Below are positions 1-9,125 of a stretch of 64,000 bases of DNA, one piece after another. The position numbers were made by a program, and so were the translations under genes. Each line of letters starts with the position of its first letter. The first letter of the stretch is position 1. Source of the stretch: Crotalaria pallida (lineage: Eukaryota > Streptophyta > Magnoliopsida > Fabales > Fabaceae); NCBI GenBank assembly GCA_037953625.1, contig CM075651.1, forward strand, positions 63,846,501 through 63,910,500, read 5' to 3'. The notes under the pieces were generated by a model. That model had not been told where the DNA came from and made no database searches. It worked only from the letters and a program-made list of their open reading frames with translations.

Positions 1-162
1 GATTTTCCCGACTCCTAGAATTTTGCCCTTGTTGTTGTCGCCGTATGTCACAAATCCATCACTTTTTGGAGTAAGTTCCATGAAGTGCGTTTTGTCTCCC
101 GTCATGTGTCTCGAACAACCACTATCCAAGTACCATTTTCGCTCTTTGGTTCGAAGACACAC
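1..162 (-). CDS. pol: Copia aspartic protease, N-terminal fragment
   Basis: Reading the minus strand from about 135 gives WYLDSGCSRHMTGDKTHF, the retropepsin active-site region (DSG) seen at the start of copia pol. It runs off the left edge of the window. The frame differs from gag and opens after a TAG at 163-165, so Gag and Pol are not a single frame here. Either a frameshift mutation or some expression device separates them. Function (known): cleaves the Gag-Pol precursor. Confidence 0.8.
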   Translation of the reverse strand, partial: MCLRTKERKWYLDSGCSRHMTGDKTHFMELTPKSDGFVTYGDNNKGKILGVGKI

Positions 163-176
163 CTACAAGAAAGATA

Positions 177-1973
177 TCATTTGGTTGACTTAGGTACCCA
201 AGTGGTCTTGGGTCCTTTGTTGTTAGCATGAGGAGAAGTCCCCTTAACAATCCAAATATATTCACCGCTTGGTATACCAAATTTCTTTATATTACATTTA
301 TTCGTGGTATGCCCAAAGATTCCACAATAATGACAAGTTGGGTTTTTAGAAATCTTATTCTTTGAAAATCCACCAACTTTGCGATAATTGCGTTTCTTAG
401 GTTTGGTATAGCCAAGACCGGATCTATTGCTATTGTTCCTTTGAGTTGAAAGCAAATGATCTAAAGAAGTATCTCCTTTCATGAGCCTTGCAAGTCGATC
501 ATTCAAATTAAAAACTTCTTTTTCCAAAGACTTGCAATTTTCACAAGATGGAGTCTCATTTGATTTCAATTCACAATTGCATGTAGAGTTTGCATAAATG
601 AGTTCAAGAGTTTCATTTTGAAGCTTAAGTTCTTCTAAATCTTTTTGAAGTTCAATTATCTTTTCATGTTGCTTCATTATGAAATTCTTTCTTTCAACAT
701 TTATTTTAGCAAGTTTCTTCAACTCTTTATGCATCTCTACATACACATTGTACAATTCATTGAATGAAGGAGAATTAGAACTTGAGCTAGCATCGGAAAG
801 ATAATCTACCTCATTGACGTTCTCACTTGATTTAATGCTTGAAGATTCCTCTTCATCAAGCTTTGTCATTAAACATAGATTTGCAAGTTCTTCATCATCC
901 GATGAGCTAGATGTTGATTGACTCTCCACTTCATCCCATACTATGTAAGCCCTTTTTCCTTTAGAAGAATTGAATTTTGAGTTGTCACCTTCCGACTTCT
1001 TAGAATGAGTTGGACAATTCGATCGATAGTGACCAAGCTTTCCACATCCATGACACTTGATGTGATCCTTGATAGTCTTATTTCTTGGTTGTGAGTCCTT
1101 AGAATCTCTTTGTCTATTTCTATTAAAGTTCCCCTTTTTCTTAAGGAACCTACCAAGCTTTTTAACTAGCAAGCCAAGGGTCTCATCATCTATATCGGAG
1201 TCCGAGTCATCCACTTGAAAGTTTTCCTCTTGTGCCTTAAGGGATTTTGAAGTTGATTTAAGAGCTATCCCCTTTTTCTTCCTATCGGCATCTTCATTCA
1301 AGGATAACCGTCCAAGCTCCATTTCATGCTCTTGAAGCTTTCCGAATAGAGTTGCTAAATCAATTTGATCCACGTCTCTAGCTTCCATAATGGCCGTCAC
1401 CTTAGGTTGCCATTCCCTGCTAAGACATCTCAAAATCTTATTAACAACTTCACCATTAGATATAACTTTTCCAAGTGCAGAAAGATGATTAATGATATGA
1501 GTGAACCGCTTTTGCATGTCACCTATATTTTCATTAGGTAACATACGAAAGAGTTCATATTCATGCATGAGAGTATTTAGCCTAGCCCTTCTAACCTCCG
1601 AAGTGCCCTCATGTGTGACTTGTAATGTGTCCCACATTTGTTTAGCATCAACACATTGAGATACTCGAAAGAACTCATCATAAGAAAGAGCGGACGTGAT
1701 GATATTTTTAGCTTTTAAATCAAATGCAACTTTCTTCTTATCATCATTGTCCCAACTCGATTGAGGTTTAATTGAAACAACATCATTTACTTTCGTTTGA
1801 GGAACAAAAGGTCCATTCTCTATGGCGTTCCAAATTTCCATATCTATGGCTTGAATAAAAATTTTCATGCGGACCTTCCAATAAGCGTAACCCTCACCAC
1901 TAAATAGTGGAGGACGATTAATGGAAGTTCCTTCACCACCAAAAGGATTTGAAATTGAGCCCATTGTTTCCAA
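177..1973 (-). CDS. gag: Copia gag polyprotein (UBN2-type)
   Basis: An intact 598-residue frame starting just downstream of the primer-binding site. Known role of the family: Gag forms the cytoplasmic virus-like particle and binds element RNA. The N-terminal half (about residues 20-220) matches plant copia gag (DUF4219/UBN2 type: PPLFSGEGYAYWKVRMK, MWDTLQVTHEGT, NKILRCLSREW). A CCHC zinc knuckle (CHGCGKLGHYRSNC) lies near residue 310, and a second one (CHYCGIFGHTTNKC) near residue 550. Between them is an acidic/serine-rich segment and a Lys/Glu-rich likely coiled coil (about 410-460). The frame ends in TGA before the protease, which is in another frame. The absence of internal stops suggests recent insertion. 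Confidence 0.9.
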   Translation of the reverse strand: METMGSISNPFGGEGTSINRPPLFSGEGYAYWKVRMKIFIQAIDMEIWNAIENGPFVPQTKVNDVVSIKPQSSWDNDDKKKVAFDLKAKNIITSALSYDEFFRVSQCVDAKQMWDTLQVTHEGTSEVRRARLNTLMHEYELFRMLPNENIGDMQKRFTHIINHLSALGKVISNGEVVNKILRCLSREWQPKVTAIMEARDVDQIDLATLFGKLQEHEMELGRLSLNEDADRKKKGIALKSTSKSLKAQEENFQVDDSDSDIDDETLGLLVKKLGRFLKKKGNFNRNRQRDSKDSQPRNKTIKDHIKCHGCGKLGHYRSNCPTHSKKSEGDNSKFNSSKGKRAYIVWDEVESQSTSSSSDDEELANLCLMTKLDEEESSSIKSSENVNEVDYLSDASSSSNSPSFNELYNVYVEMHKELKKLAKINVERKNFIMKQHEKIIELQKDLEELKLQNETLELIYANSTCNCELKSNETPSCENCKSLEKEVFNLNDRLARLMKGDTSLDHLLSTQRNNSNRSGLGYTKPKKRNYRKVGGFSKNKISKNPTCHYCGIFGHTTNKCNIKKFGIPSGEYIWIVKGTSPHANNKGPKTTWVPKSTK

Positions 1974-2025
1974 GTAAAAAGGATCTTTTCGAAAAAGCTT
2001 TTTAAGGCTCGGATTTTTCGTCCGA

Positions 2026-2037
2026 GCTCTGATACCA
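2026..2037 (-). promoter_or_regulatory. Primer-binding site, tRNA-iMet, element A
   Basis: Minus-strand TGGTATCAGAGC complements the 3' end of plant initiator-Met tRNA. It sits two bases inside the LTR and about 50 bases upstream of the gag start at 1973, as expected for minus-strand priming. Confidence 0.9.
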
Positions 2038-2039
2038 CT

Positions 2040-2594
2040 TGTTGGAAACCAACAAGCGGCTCAATATAGTCTAGAGGGGGGTGAATAGAATATTGAAGCC
2101 TTATTACAGATTTTTCGTCCACCTAAGAGAATGGTTTTATGAAAATAAATTTTCTTAAGAATTCAGTTCAGATTACTCGAGTAAACCAAACAACGTCACT
2201 CGAGTGAAACATGTCAGATTAAGTTACTCGAGTGATGTGTAAACCATTACTCGATTAACCTGTCAGAACATAAATTACTCGAGTGAACCAATACTCATTA
2301 CTCGAGTAAACTGATCAGAATCTGAATAAAAACAAAGTTTTTCTAAAATGATTTTCACAAGCTATTTAATCAAGATTTAAAGTATCTTCACTCTTAATCA
2401 GACATTATTTAAATATTCTTAAAATCACCTAAGCTACCCACACCAATGAGATGCATTGCATAAAATAAAGATTACATTGAAATAGAATTAATAAAAATCC
2501 TAATTCTAATCTTCATGTGGTGTAGCTTGCTTGTTGCCAATGTTGTTGCTTGGAGAGAGATTGTTAGCATCAAAACATGAGAATCCTACACACA
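2040..2594 (-). repeat. 5' LTR of copia element A
   Basis: Bounded by TG at 2040 (next to the primer-binding site, spacer CT) and by a CA-containing end at 2590-2594 where gypsy sequence begins. About 555 bp. The exact outer end is ambiguous by 2-4 bases because of a CACACA run. It contains an array of ACTCGAGT palindromes at 2175-2307. The partner LTR is outside the window, so the length cannot be checked by comparison. Confidence 0.75.
2175..2307. repeat. Periodic ACTCGAGT palindrome array in LTR A
   Basis: Copies of ACTCGAGT start at 2175, 2198, 2226, 2277 and 2300, with a decayed copy (ACTCGATT) at 2249. Start-to-start distances alternate 23, 28, 23, 28, 23, which is three 51-bp units each holding two palindromes. 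The function is unknown. Confidence 0.85.
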
Positions 2595-3527
2595 CTTTGT
2601 TAAGCGATCTACAACAACCCATACACCATCACAACCTGCAGTAGTTCTAGGTAGACCAGTCACGAAGTCCATGGCTATGCTATCCCACTTCCATTCAGGG
2701 ATATCAAGTGATCGCAACGGACCACCCGGATTTTGATGCTCAATTTTCACCTTCTGACAAGTCAAGCAGTGAGACACATGCTCGACCACATCAGACTTTA
2801 ACCCCGGCCACCAATAGATCGTCTTTAAATCCTGATACATCTTTGTCGTACCAGGATGGAAACTCATTTTTGATTGGTGAGCTTCCCACAATATGTCTCT
2901 TCGAACTTCGAAGTCCATTGGAACACATATTCTACCGCTAAACCTGATAACTCCATCTGCACCCTTGATAAAATCAGGTTCCTCTTTACTTGCTGCTCCT
3001 TCCAATAACTTCTGGAGTTCTTCATCATCCGCCTGCCTTCCCTTAATCAAGTCCATTAACTCACTAGTGACCTGTAACATTTCTAGAACAATACTTTTCT
3101 CTTTCACCAGCATGTTCAAATTGAGGTCACTAAAATCCTGGATCAGCTGCATTTCTTTTACCATCAAGTTGCTAACATGGAGAGTTTTTCGACTCAAAGC
3201 ATCAGCCACCACATTAGCTTTACCCGGATGATACTGAAGATGGAAATCATAATCTTTCAAGAACTCCATCCACCTTCTCTGCCTCATATTCAACTCCTTC
3301 TGATCAAAGAGATAACAGAGACTCTTGTGGTCACTGAACACCTCAAACTTCGTGCCATACAAGTAATGTCTCCAAATTTTCAGGGCAAACACCACAGTTG
3401 CTAATTCCAAGTCATGAGTCGGATAATTCTGCTCATGTTGTCGCAACTGCCTAGATGCACAAGCCACAACCTTGCCTTGTTGCATAAGTACACAACCCAA
3501 GCCTTGCTTTGAAGCATCACAATACAC
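2595..3527 (-). pseudogene. pol: Gypsy RNase H and integrase N-terminal region, element F
   Basis: Opens with YCDASKQGLGCVLMQQ, the first catalytic Asp motif of retroelement RNase H. It continues through FEVFSDHKSLCYLF (second Asp) and NVVADALSRK (third), then the linker, then the integrase zinc domain (H...H, CLTCQKVK) and the start of the catalytic core (WDSIAMDFVTGLP, first Asp of DDE). The protein breaks off after VVVDRLTK, where copia A begins. It is offset one frame from the RT segment, apparently through a single-base loss near 3535. RNase H removes the RNA strand of the hybrid; integrase inserts the cDNA (known). Confidence 0.9.
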
Positions 3528-4639
3528 ATCGAAGGGTGGGTTGGATCCGGTAAAATCAAAACCGGTGAGCTTGTCAATCTCTTCTTCAGCTCTAAGAAAC
3601 TGCTCTCACACTGTTGTGACCATTGATAGGGAACATCTTTCCTGGTCAATGTTGTCAAGGGGAGAGCCAATTTGGAGAAACCTTCAATGAATCTCCTGTA
3701 ATAACCTGCCAATCCTAGAAAGCTTCTGATTTCTGTGACCGTTGTGGGCCTCTCCCACTTTAACACTGCTTCCACGTTAGAGGGATCCACAAAAACTCCC
3801 TGTGCAGAAATCACATGTCCCAGAAAATGGACTTCATCCAACCAAAAGCTACATTTAGAAAGCTTGGCATACAACTGCTTGTCTTTGAGGATTTGCAGCA
3901 CTATCCTCAAATGCTCTTCATGTTCACTTGGACTCTTAGAATAAATCAGGATGTCATCAATGAACACAATGACAAAAGAATCCGAGTATGGCATGAAGAT
4001 CCTATTCATGTAATCCATGAATATTGCAGGAGCGTTGGTCAATCCAAAAGGCATCACCACATACTCAAAGTGCCCATAACGCGTCCTGAAAGCAGTTTTT
4101 GGAATGTCCTCTTCACGGATACGGATCTGATGGTATCCTGATCGGAGGTCAATCTTAGAGAACACTGATGCACCCCTCAACTGATCCAACAAATCATCAA
4201 TGCGAGGGAGTGGATATTTGTTCTTCACTGTCACTGCATTCAACTGCCTGTAATCGGTGCACATCCGGAGACTACCGTCCTTCTTCTTGACAAAAAGGAT
4301 AGGACCACCCCAGGGTGATACACTTGGCCTAACCAGCTTCTTTGCTAATAGCTCCTCCAATTGCTTCTTCAATTCTTCCAATTCCGGAGGCGCCATTCTG
4401 TAAGGTGCAATAGAAATTGGACCAGTACCAGGCTTCAGGTCAATACCAAACTCAACTTCTCTTTTAGGAGGCAGTCCGGGAATCTCTGTTGAAAAGACTT
4501 CCGAAAAATCACAAACTACAGGGATTTGGCTGACGTCAGATACCTCATCAATTTCCGTAGCAGATAGAGAAGAATTACAAAAGATAACTGCTTTCTTACG
4601 GCAGTCAATTAGAACATTATGCTGAGTCATCCAATCCAC
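3528..4639 (-). pseudogene. pol: Gypsy reverse transcriptase, element F
   Basis: Carries the canonical gypsy RT blocks: IAPYRMAPPELEELKKQLEE, LFVKKKDGSLRMCTDYRQLN, SKIDLRSGYHQIRI (first catalytic Asp), MPFGLTNAPAIFM and the catalytic FIDDILIYS, then the connection LGLAGYYRRF. The palm and thumb look complete. The frame continues to about 3401, but from about 3535 the reading is out of register with RNase H. Upstream, an in-frame TAA at 4655-4657 separates it from protease. The element is therefore not autonomous in its present state. Confidence 0.92.
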
Positions 4640-4654
4640 ACCCAGAATAATATC

Positions 4655-4888
4655 TTATTTAGTTAGAGGCAGAAAAATGAGATTAACCTTGAATTCCCGC
4701 TCCAAAACTCGGAGTGGACAATCCAAACACATCTGAGAAGTGACTACTGAAGAGTTTGTGGGGGTAGAAACTGACAACTTATACGACATATCTATAGTGG
4801 TTAACCCTAGTCTCTTCATGCAATCAATAGAAATAAAGGAGTGAGATGCACCACAATCAAACAAAACACCACAGGATATATCATTCAC
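4655..4888 (-). pseudogene. pol: Gypsy aspartic protease, element F
   Basis: Contains VLFDCGASHSFIS, the retropepsin active site with DCG instead of the more usual DSG, and ends at an in-frame TAA (4655-4657). It shares the frame of gag and RT but is set off from gag by a TGA at 4901-4903. Known role: maturation of Gag-Pol. The two nonsense codons mark the polyprotein as broken. Confidence 0.82.
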
Positions 4889-4900
4889 AAGACAAGTACC

Positions 4901-5977
4901 TCAGATCAGCTCATCCTCATCAGTCACCTCCTCTCCATCTAGTGTATACACCTTGCCCCTCTGCAGAGGTTGGCTGCCACCTGCTTTCTGCACCCTAATA
5001 TCATTAACTTCCTTCTTCATTGTGCTTTTGGGACAGTTGTTTGCAAAGTGTCCAGGCTGACCACATACAAAACAAAGTCCTTCATTCCTACTAAGAGCCC
5101 AGCATACACCCCTGTGCGGCCTCCCGCAATGCTTGCAATTTGGAACTGGACCATAACCAAGTGTTGCTTGTCCTGTCCCCCTTGGAGCTACCCCTTTCTG
5201 ATTGGAATATGGCCCTGATCTCTGCATAGGACCCTTGCCTCTGATATGCCCAACAGATTTCTGAGATGACTTCCGATCCGCATCAGCTTTCCTCTTAAGT
5301 CCTTTCTCATAAGTGCTGGTTACATTGACCAAATGAGAGAGGTCAGAAATGTTCTGATATTCGAAAACAAGTCGAATATCTTCTCGAAGTCCAGACTCAA
5401 ACTTGATGCATTTAGCTCTCTCATCTGCTTCTCTGTAGCCACTGGAGTACCGAATCAGATCCTCAAACTGTGCAGCGTACTCACCAACACTTAGACTCCC
5501 CTGCTCCAACTTGAGAAATAGTAGATCCTTCTCCCTTCTGATATCCTCAGGAAAGTATTTCCCAAGAAAGCGGATCTTGAATAACTCCCAAGAGATCACT
5601 TGGTTAGCTGCTTCCAAAGTCCTCCTTTGGTATTCCCACCAGTGCTCCGCTTCGCCTGACAACATATACTCAACCAACCGGACTTTCTGATCCTCAGGTG
5701 GTTGCAAAGAGTGTAGAACCTTCTCAATCTCTTGGAGCCATTTCTGTGCTCCGTCAGGATTGAATCCCCCTTCGAACCTAGGCGGTTCGCCTTTTCTAAA
5801 TCTAGCCATCCAGTCAATTTCCACAGGAGGTGGTGGTGGGGGTTGCATTGCTGCTGCTGCGGCGGCCACTGCTGCTGCTATGTTTTGAGCCTGATTATCA
5901 GCCTGATTCTGTTGCATCTGAACCAAGGTCTCAAGAGTAGCAGCAATCCGGTCATTATCGGCACGCCTTCCTGCCAT
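4901..5977 (-). CDS. gag: Gypsy gag, element F
   Basis: A 358-residue frame starting about 170 bases downstream of the primer-binding site. A Gln/Ala/Pro-rich N terminus (AAAVAAAAAAMQPPPPPP) is followed by the retrotransposon gag domain (about 55-220: RFRKGEPPRFEGGFNPDGAQ, YFPEDIRREKDLLFLKLEQG). A basic region and two Cys clusters follow, the second a CCHC knuckle (CFVCGQPGHFANNC, near 305). It is colinear with protease, but a TGA stops it at 4901, so it might still make Gag alone. Nucleocapsid-type RNA binding is the known role of the knuckle. Confidence 0.88.
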   Translation of the reverse strand: MAGRRADNDRIAATLETLVQMQQNQADNQAQNIAAAVAAAAAAMQPPPPPPVEIDWMARFRKGEPPRFEGGFNPDGAQKWLQEIEKVLHSLQPPEDQKVRLVEYMLSGEAEHWWEYQRRTLEAANQVISWELFKIRFLGKYFPEDIRREKDLLFLKLEQGSLSVGEYAAQFEDLIRYSSGYREADERAKCIKFESGLREDIRLVFEYQNISDLSHLVNVTSTYEKGLKRKADADRKSSQKSVGHIRGKGPMQRSGPYSNQKGVAPRGTGQATLGYGPVPNCKHCGRPHRGVCWALSRNEGLCFVCGQPGHFANNCPKSTMKKEVNDIRVQKAGGSQPLQRGKVYTLDGEEVTDEDELI

Positions 5978-6145
5978 GCTGTTAATTCATGGAGGGACAT
6001 CAAGTTGAAGATTTAATAATTAAACAATTATATACATTATGTAACCTATGCTAGCTAACCTAGACACTAAACTCTTTACTTTGGTTACTCGCTCGGTGAG
6101 TAACCCTTGGAGTAGTGAGTCCACACTCCATGGCCGAGGGAAACT

Positions 6146-6157
6146 GCTCTGATACCA
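6146..6157 (-). promoter_or_regulatory. Primer-binding site, tRNA-iMet, element F
   Basis: The plus strand GCTCTGATACCA reads TGGTATCAGAGC on the minus strand. It lies four bases inside the LTR that begins at 6162. Confidence 0.92.
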
Positions 6158-6161
6158 TAAA

Positions 6162-9123
6162 TGTAACACCTTAGCTAATTTACCCATAATTACCCATATA
6201 TTAAATTGGTGTACTTAAAAATTCCTTTTTAGTTATTTAAAATTCACCGTCAAACGGACGAAGTTTCCTTTGTTTTAGGGACTTTCCGGAAATAATTTAT
6301 TCCTGCACCTGATAATCATCATATATTTATATCATTTCCAAAAGCCAGCAGGGCTTGCAATAAACAAGACATCACGACGCCATCAGTCATCAGTCATCAG
6401 AGTTTTCAGCAGAAATCACAAAATACATCTAGCATGATGCACAATATATCTATCTATGATAGAGATAATATCCTAAGCCTCTCCCAAAAATATTTACATC
6501 CCACGTACACCAAAAGAGTAAAGGAGTCTTAGGTCTAGTAAACCCTATACCCAAATGACTCTACTCTCCCTGTGAGGGAGAGCACACCTGCTCGGCCGGG
6601 GGCTGTGCTATCTCAATCTCCAATCCTGAAAAATGTTAAGGGAGTGAGCATTGCACATGAAATAGAATTGCAGTTTCCATATAATCATAATAAATTCACT
6701 AGGCCAAACACAAATAGTAAAGTAATAACATATAGCATTTGCAAGCCTATTCACAATCAACATTTTTTCCAACATTTTCATTCTTTATCACAGTTACATA
6801 TTTACTTTCTGATTAACATGACCTTAGCCAATATTAATGTTCCTTTCCATTTGCTTTATCTATTTCCATATTCATTTCAATTACTTTTATCCATTTTCCA
6901 TATTCATTTCCATTGCATTTATCCATTTTCCATTAGTGTGTGTAACCCCAAGCAGGGATCTACACACACAGTGTATGCAACCACAAACAATGATCTGCAT
7001 ACACTTCCCTTTTTCCTTTTTAATTGTACACCACTAGGATTTGGGTTACCCGCTAGGTAATTGGCACACCTGTCTAAGGACTTGAAACACCTGCCCAGGA
7101 CTTTACACCCATCCAGACCATAACCTGTAGGACTATGTACATTTTTACCATTCCATTATTTATTTCAATTATTGGTGTGGAAAATTGATCCTGTGGGTCA
7201 CCCGGCGCCTACAAGGCGGTTTGGCCTGATGGGTAATTGGCCTGGCAGGTAATTGGCCCTAACAGGTAATTGGAACACCTAGCCGGGTACCTAGTGTTCC
7301 GGGCCCCACTGATCAATTTCCACTTTAATTAACCTTTACCATGTTTAGTTATGAACAATCCAGTCCATTAATTATAAACATAATCACCATACACTCAATG
7401 TTCATCAGTAAGCTTAATTGTAACCCATTCCAATTCAATTAAGTACATAGAGATTGCCCTTTCCAAATAATCACAAATAACCATCATATCATCAACAATT
7501 ACATTCATAATCCACTCCAATCTCAGTGAACACACATAATGCACATTGTTCATATCGTCACTTTACCATTCCAAACAATAATCATAATTGGGCCAAGACC
7601 AAGTAAATCATAAATGTATTGCAAAATAATTATTTTATCAGTTATTCAACATCAATTCACATCCAAAGGTCACATTACTTATCCCATTCTAATTATGTTT
7701 CCTAAGTTCATTTCATACATTCATTTCTCCTATATTCAACATGTCCTAATTCACTACCTAGACTTTTACCCTTAATTTTATAAACACATAACTCCTAGAA
7801 AATCACTATAACCATAGGGATACCCAATCCTAGATCAAACCAACACCCACCCCCTTACCTTAACCAAGGAGAGAGAGTGTGTGTGAACTCAAGCCCTAGT
7901 TTCTAGATCTTACAATCAAGAGCTCCAATGGAATGAGAGGAGTTGAGTGGTCTTGAGCCTCCTTAATTCACAAAAACATAAATAACCATGAGATTGTGAT
8001 GCTCCATGGGATTCAATATTTCAACAAGATGAGCAATTGAAAGGGGAAAATTCGTATGGACCTCAAAGAGAAAAGAGAAATTCGTATTTGAGAGGGAGGG
8101 AAGAATCAAGAACTTAAATACTTACTTGGAGGTAAAAAGAAAAGACTTTGATGATGGATTTGTTGGAAGAGAAGTGGTGTTGATAGTGAGAATGCCCTAG
8201 AGAGAGAGTTGAATTTCAAGGAGGGGAAGGGAGGAGTTGTAGCTCACATTTCATGGCTTGATTCTTGATGAGGATGATGATGGAGATGATTATTTGGGTT
8301 GATTTTGGGTGATATGTGTTGATTGATGATGATTTGCTCTTGGATTCTTGGAGATGAAAATGGAGGGGATGATGTTTGTGTTGATGTTGTTGTGTGTGTG
8401 GAGTTGTGTGGGTGTTTTTCTTTTTGTTTTGCCCCATCCAGCAGCAGCCATCGTGTGGCTGAGGAAGGGCAACTTGGCCCTCAAGTCTGATCTGGACGCA
8501 CCAGATCTAGTCAGGATCAGCGCGCGCACCTGGGCACAGAATCGCGCGCCTGGGCGAACGATCAGCACCACTCCTCATGTTGGTGCGTGGCGCAGCAACT
8601 GGTGCATGGCTGGAGCAAGTCTGGCGCGCCAATAACTTGGGCTGGTGCTGCTGATGCGTTTTCCGCGCGCTTGGGCGAATTGGGGCCTCGCCTGGGCGGT
8701 TTTTCCACTGGCTAGTGCACTTAGGAACAGTGCACGCGCCTCGGCGCATGCTGGTGCGCCTGGGCGAGACACAGGGTTTTCAATCTTCGATTCGCCGTAA
8801 CTTTTTCCTTAACCGTCGGATCGGGCCCAAATATTTTTGACAAGCTTCTTCACCCCATAAACTTCATATCCAACGGTGGAATTTAGTTTCTTAGCATCCT
8901 ATAATAAATTTCTAATTTTCTCTTTTCGATCGATTTCTAACATCTAAAACGCCGATTTAACCCCCGATTTCGCTTATATAATTCTGTTCATAATTGCCTT
9001 CTATACAACCCCTAGGACTTATAATCACCACTCACCTATCTATCAAATTCGTTAAGTCATTATTCCAATTTTTCTTAGGTTTTTAATAATAATTTCATTT
9101 AAAATAAAGTTTAGAATGTTACA
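6162..9123 (-). repeat. 5' LTR of gypsy element F (about 3.0 kb)
   Basis: Starts TGTAACACC at 6162 and ends ...ATGTTACA at 9123. No coding potential is recognised. It holds a pyrimidine-rich stretch near 6840-7040 and a GC-rich block at 8500-8770. About 100 bp from its 6162 end it holds a short block (6260-6312) that is also found at a similar place in the LTRs of B and H. Confidence 0.85.
8520..8770. repeat. GC-rich block with repeated CGCCTGGGCG palindromes
   Basis: The perfect 4+2+4 inverted repeat CGCCTGGGCG occurs at 8547-8556, 8689-8698 and 8757-8766. Related forms (GCGCACCTGGGCAC, GCGCGCTTGGGCGA, GCGCCTCGGCGC) lie near 8524, 8666 and 8735. The block stands out from AT-rich flanks and contains many CpG sites. 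Short frames here are artefacts of the composition. Confidence 0.7.
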
Positions 9124-9125
9124 CT

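Larger units (their letters stand above)
1..2594 (-). mobile_element. Ty1/copia retrotransposon A, 5' part (Sirevirus-like)
   Basis: Seen: reading leftwards on the minus strand, an LTR (2040-2594), a tRNA-iMet primer-binding site (2026-2037), a complete gag frame (177-1973) and the start of an aspartic protease (1-162). The rest of pol and the 3' LTR lie beyond the left edge. The right border lies at 2594/2595, where gypsy integrase coding resumes abruptly, so A is inserted in element F. Two Cys/His knuckles in gag and the GPKTTWVPK stretch before the protease resemble Sirevirus/Maximus-type copia elements; that lineage call is inference. Confidence 0.88.
2595..9123 (-). mobile_element. Ty3/gypsy retrotransposon F, 5' part (Tekay/Del-like)
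   Basis: Minus-strand order from the right: LTR 6162-9123, tRNA-iMet primer site 6146-6157, gag, protease, reverse transcriptase, RNase H, and integrase truncated at 2595 by element A. The right LTR ends ...GTTACA at 9123, and copia integrase coding starts directly after it, so F inserted in copia E. The likely target duplication CTATG (9124-9128) cannot be confirmed because F's other end is outside. RT sequence and LTR ends resemble Tekay/Del chromoviruses (inference; no chromodomain visible). Confidence 0.88.
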
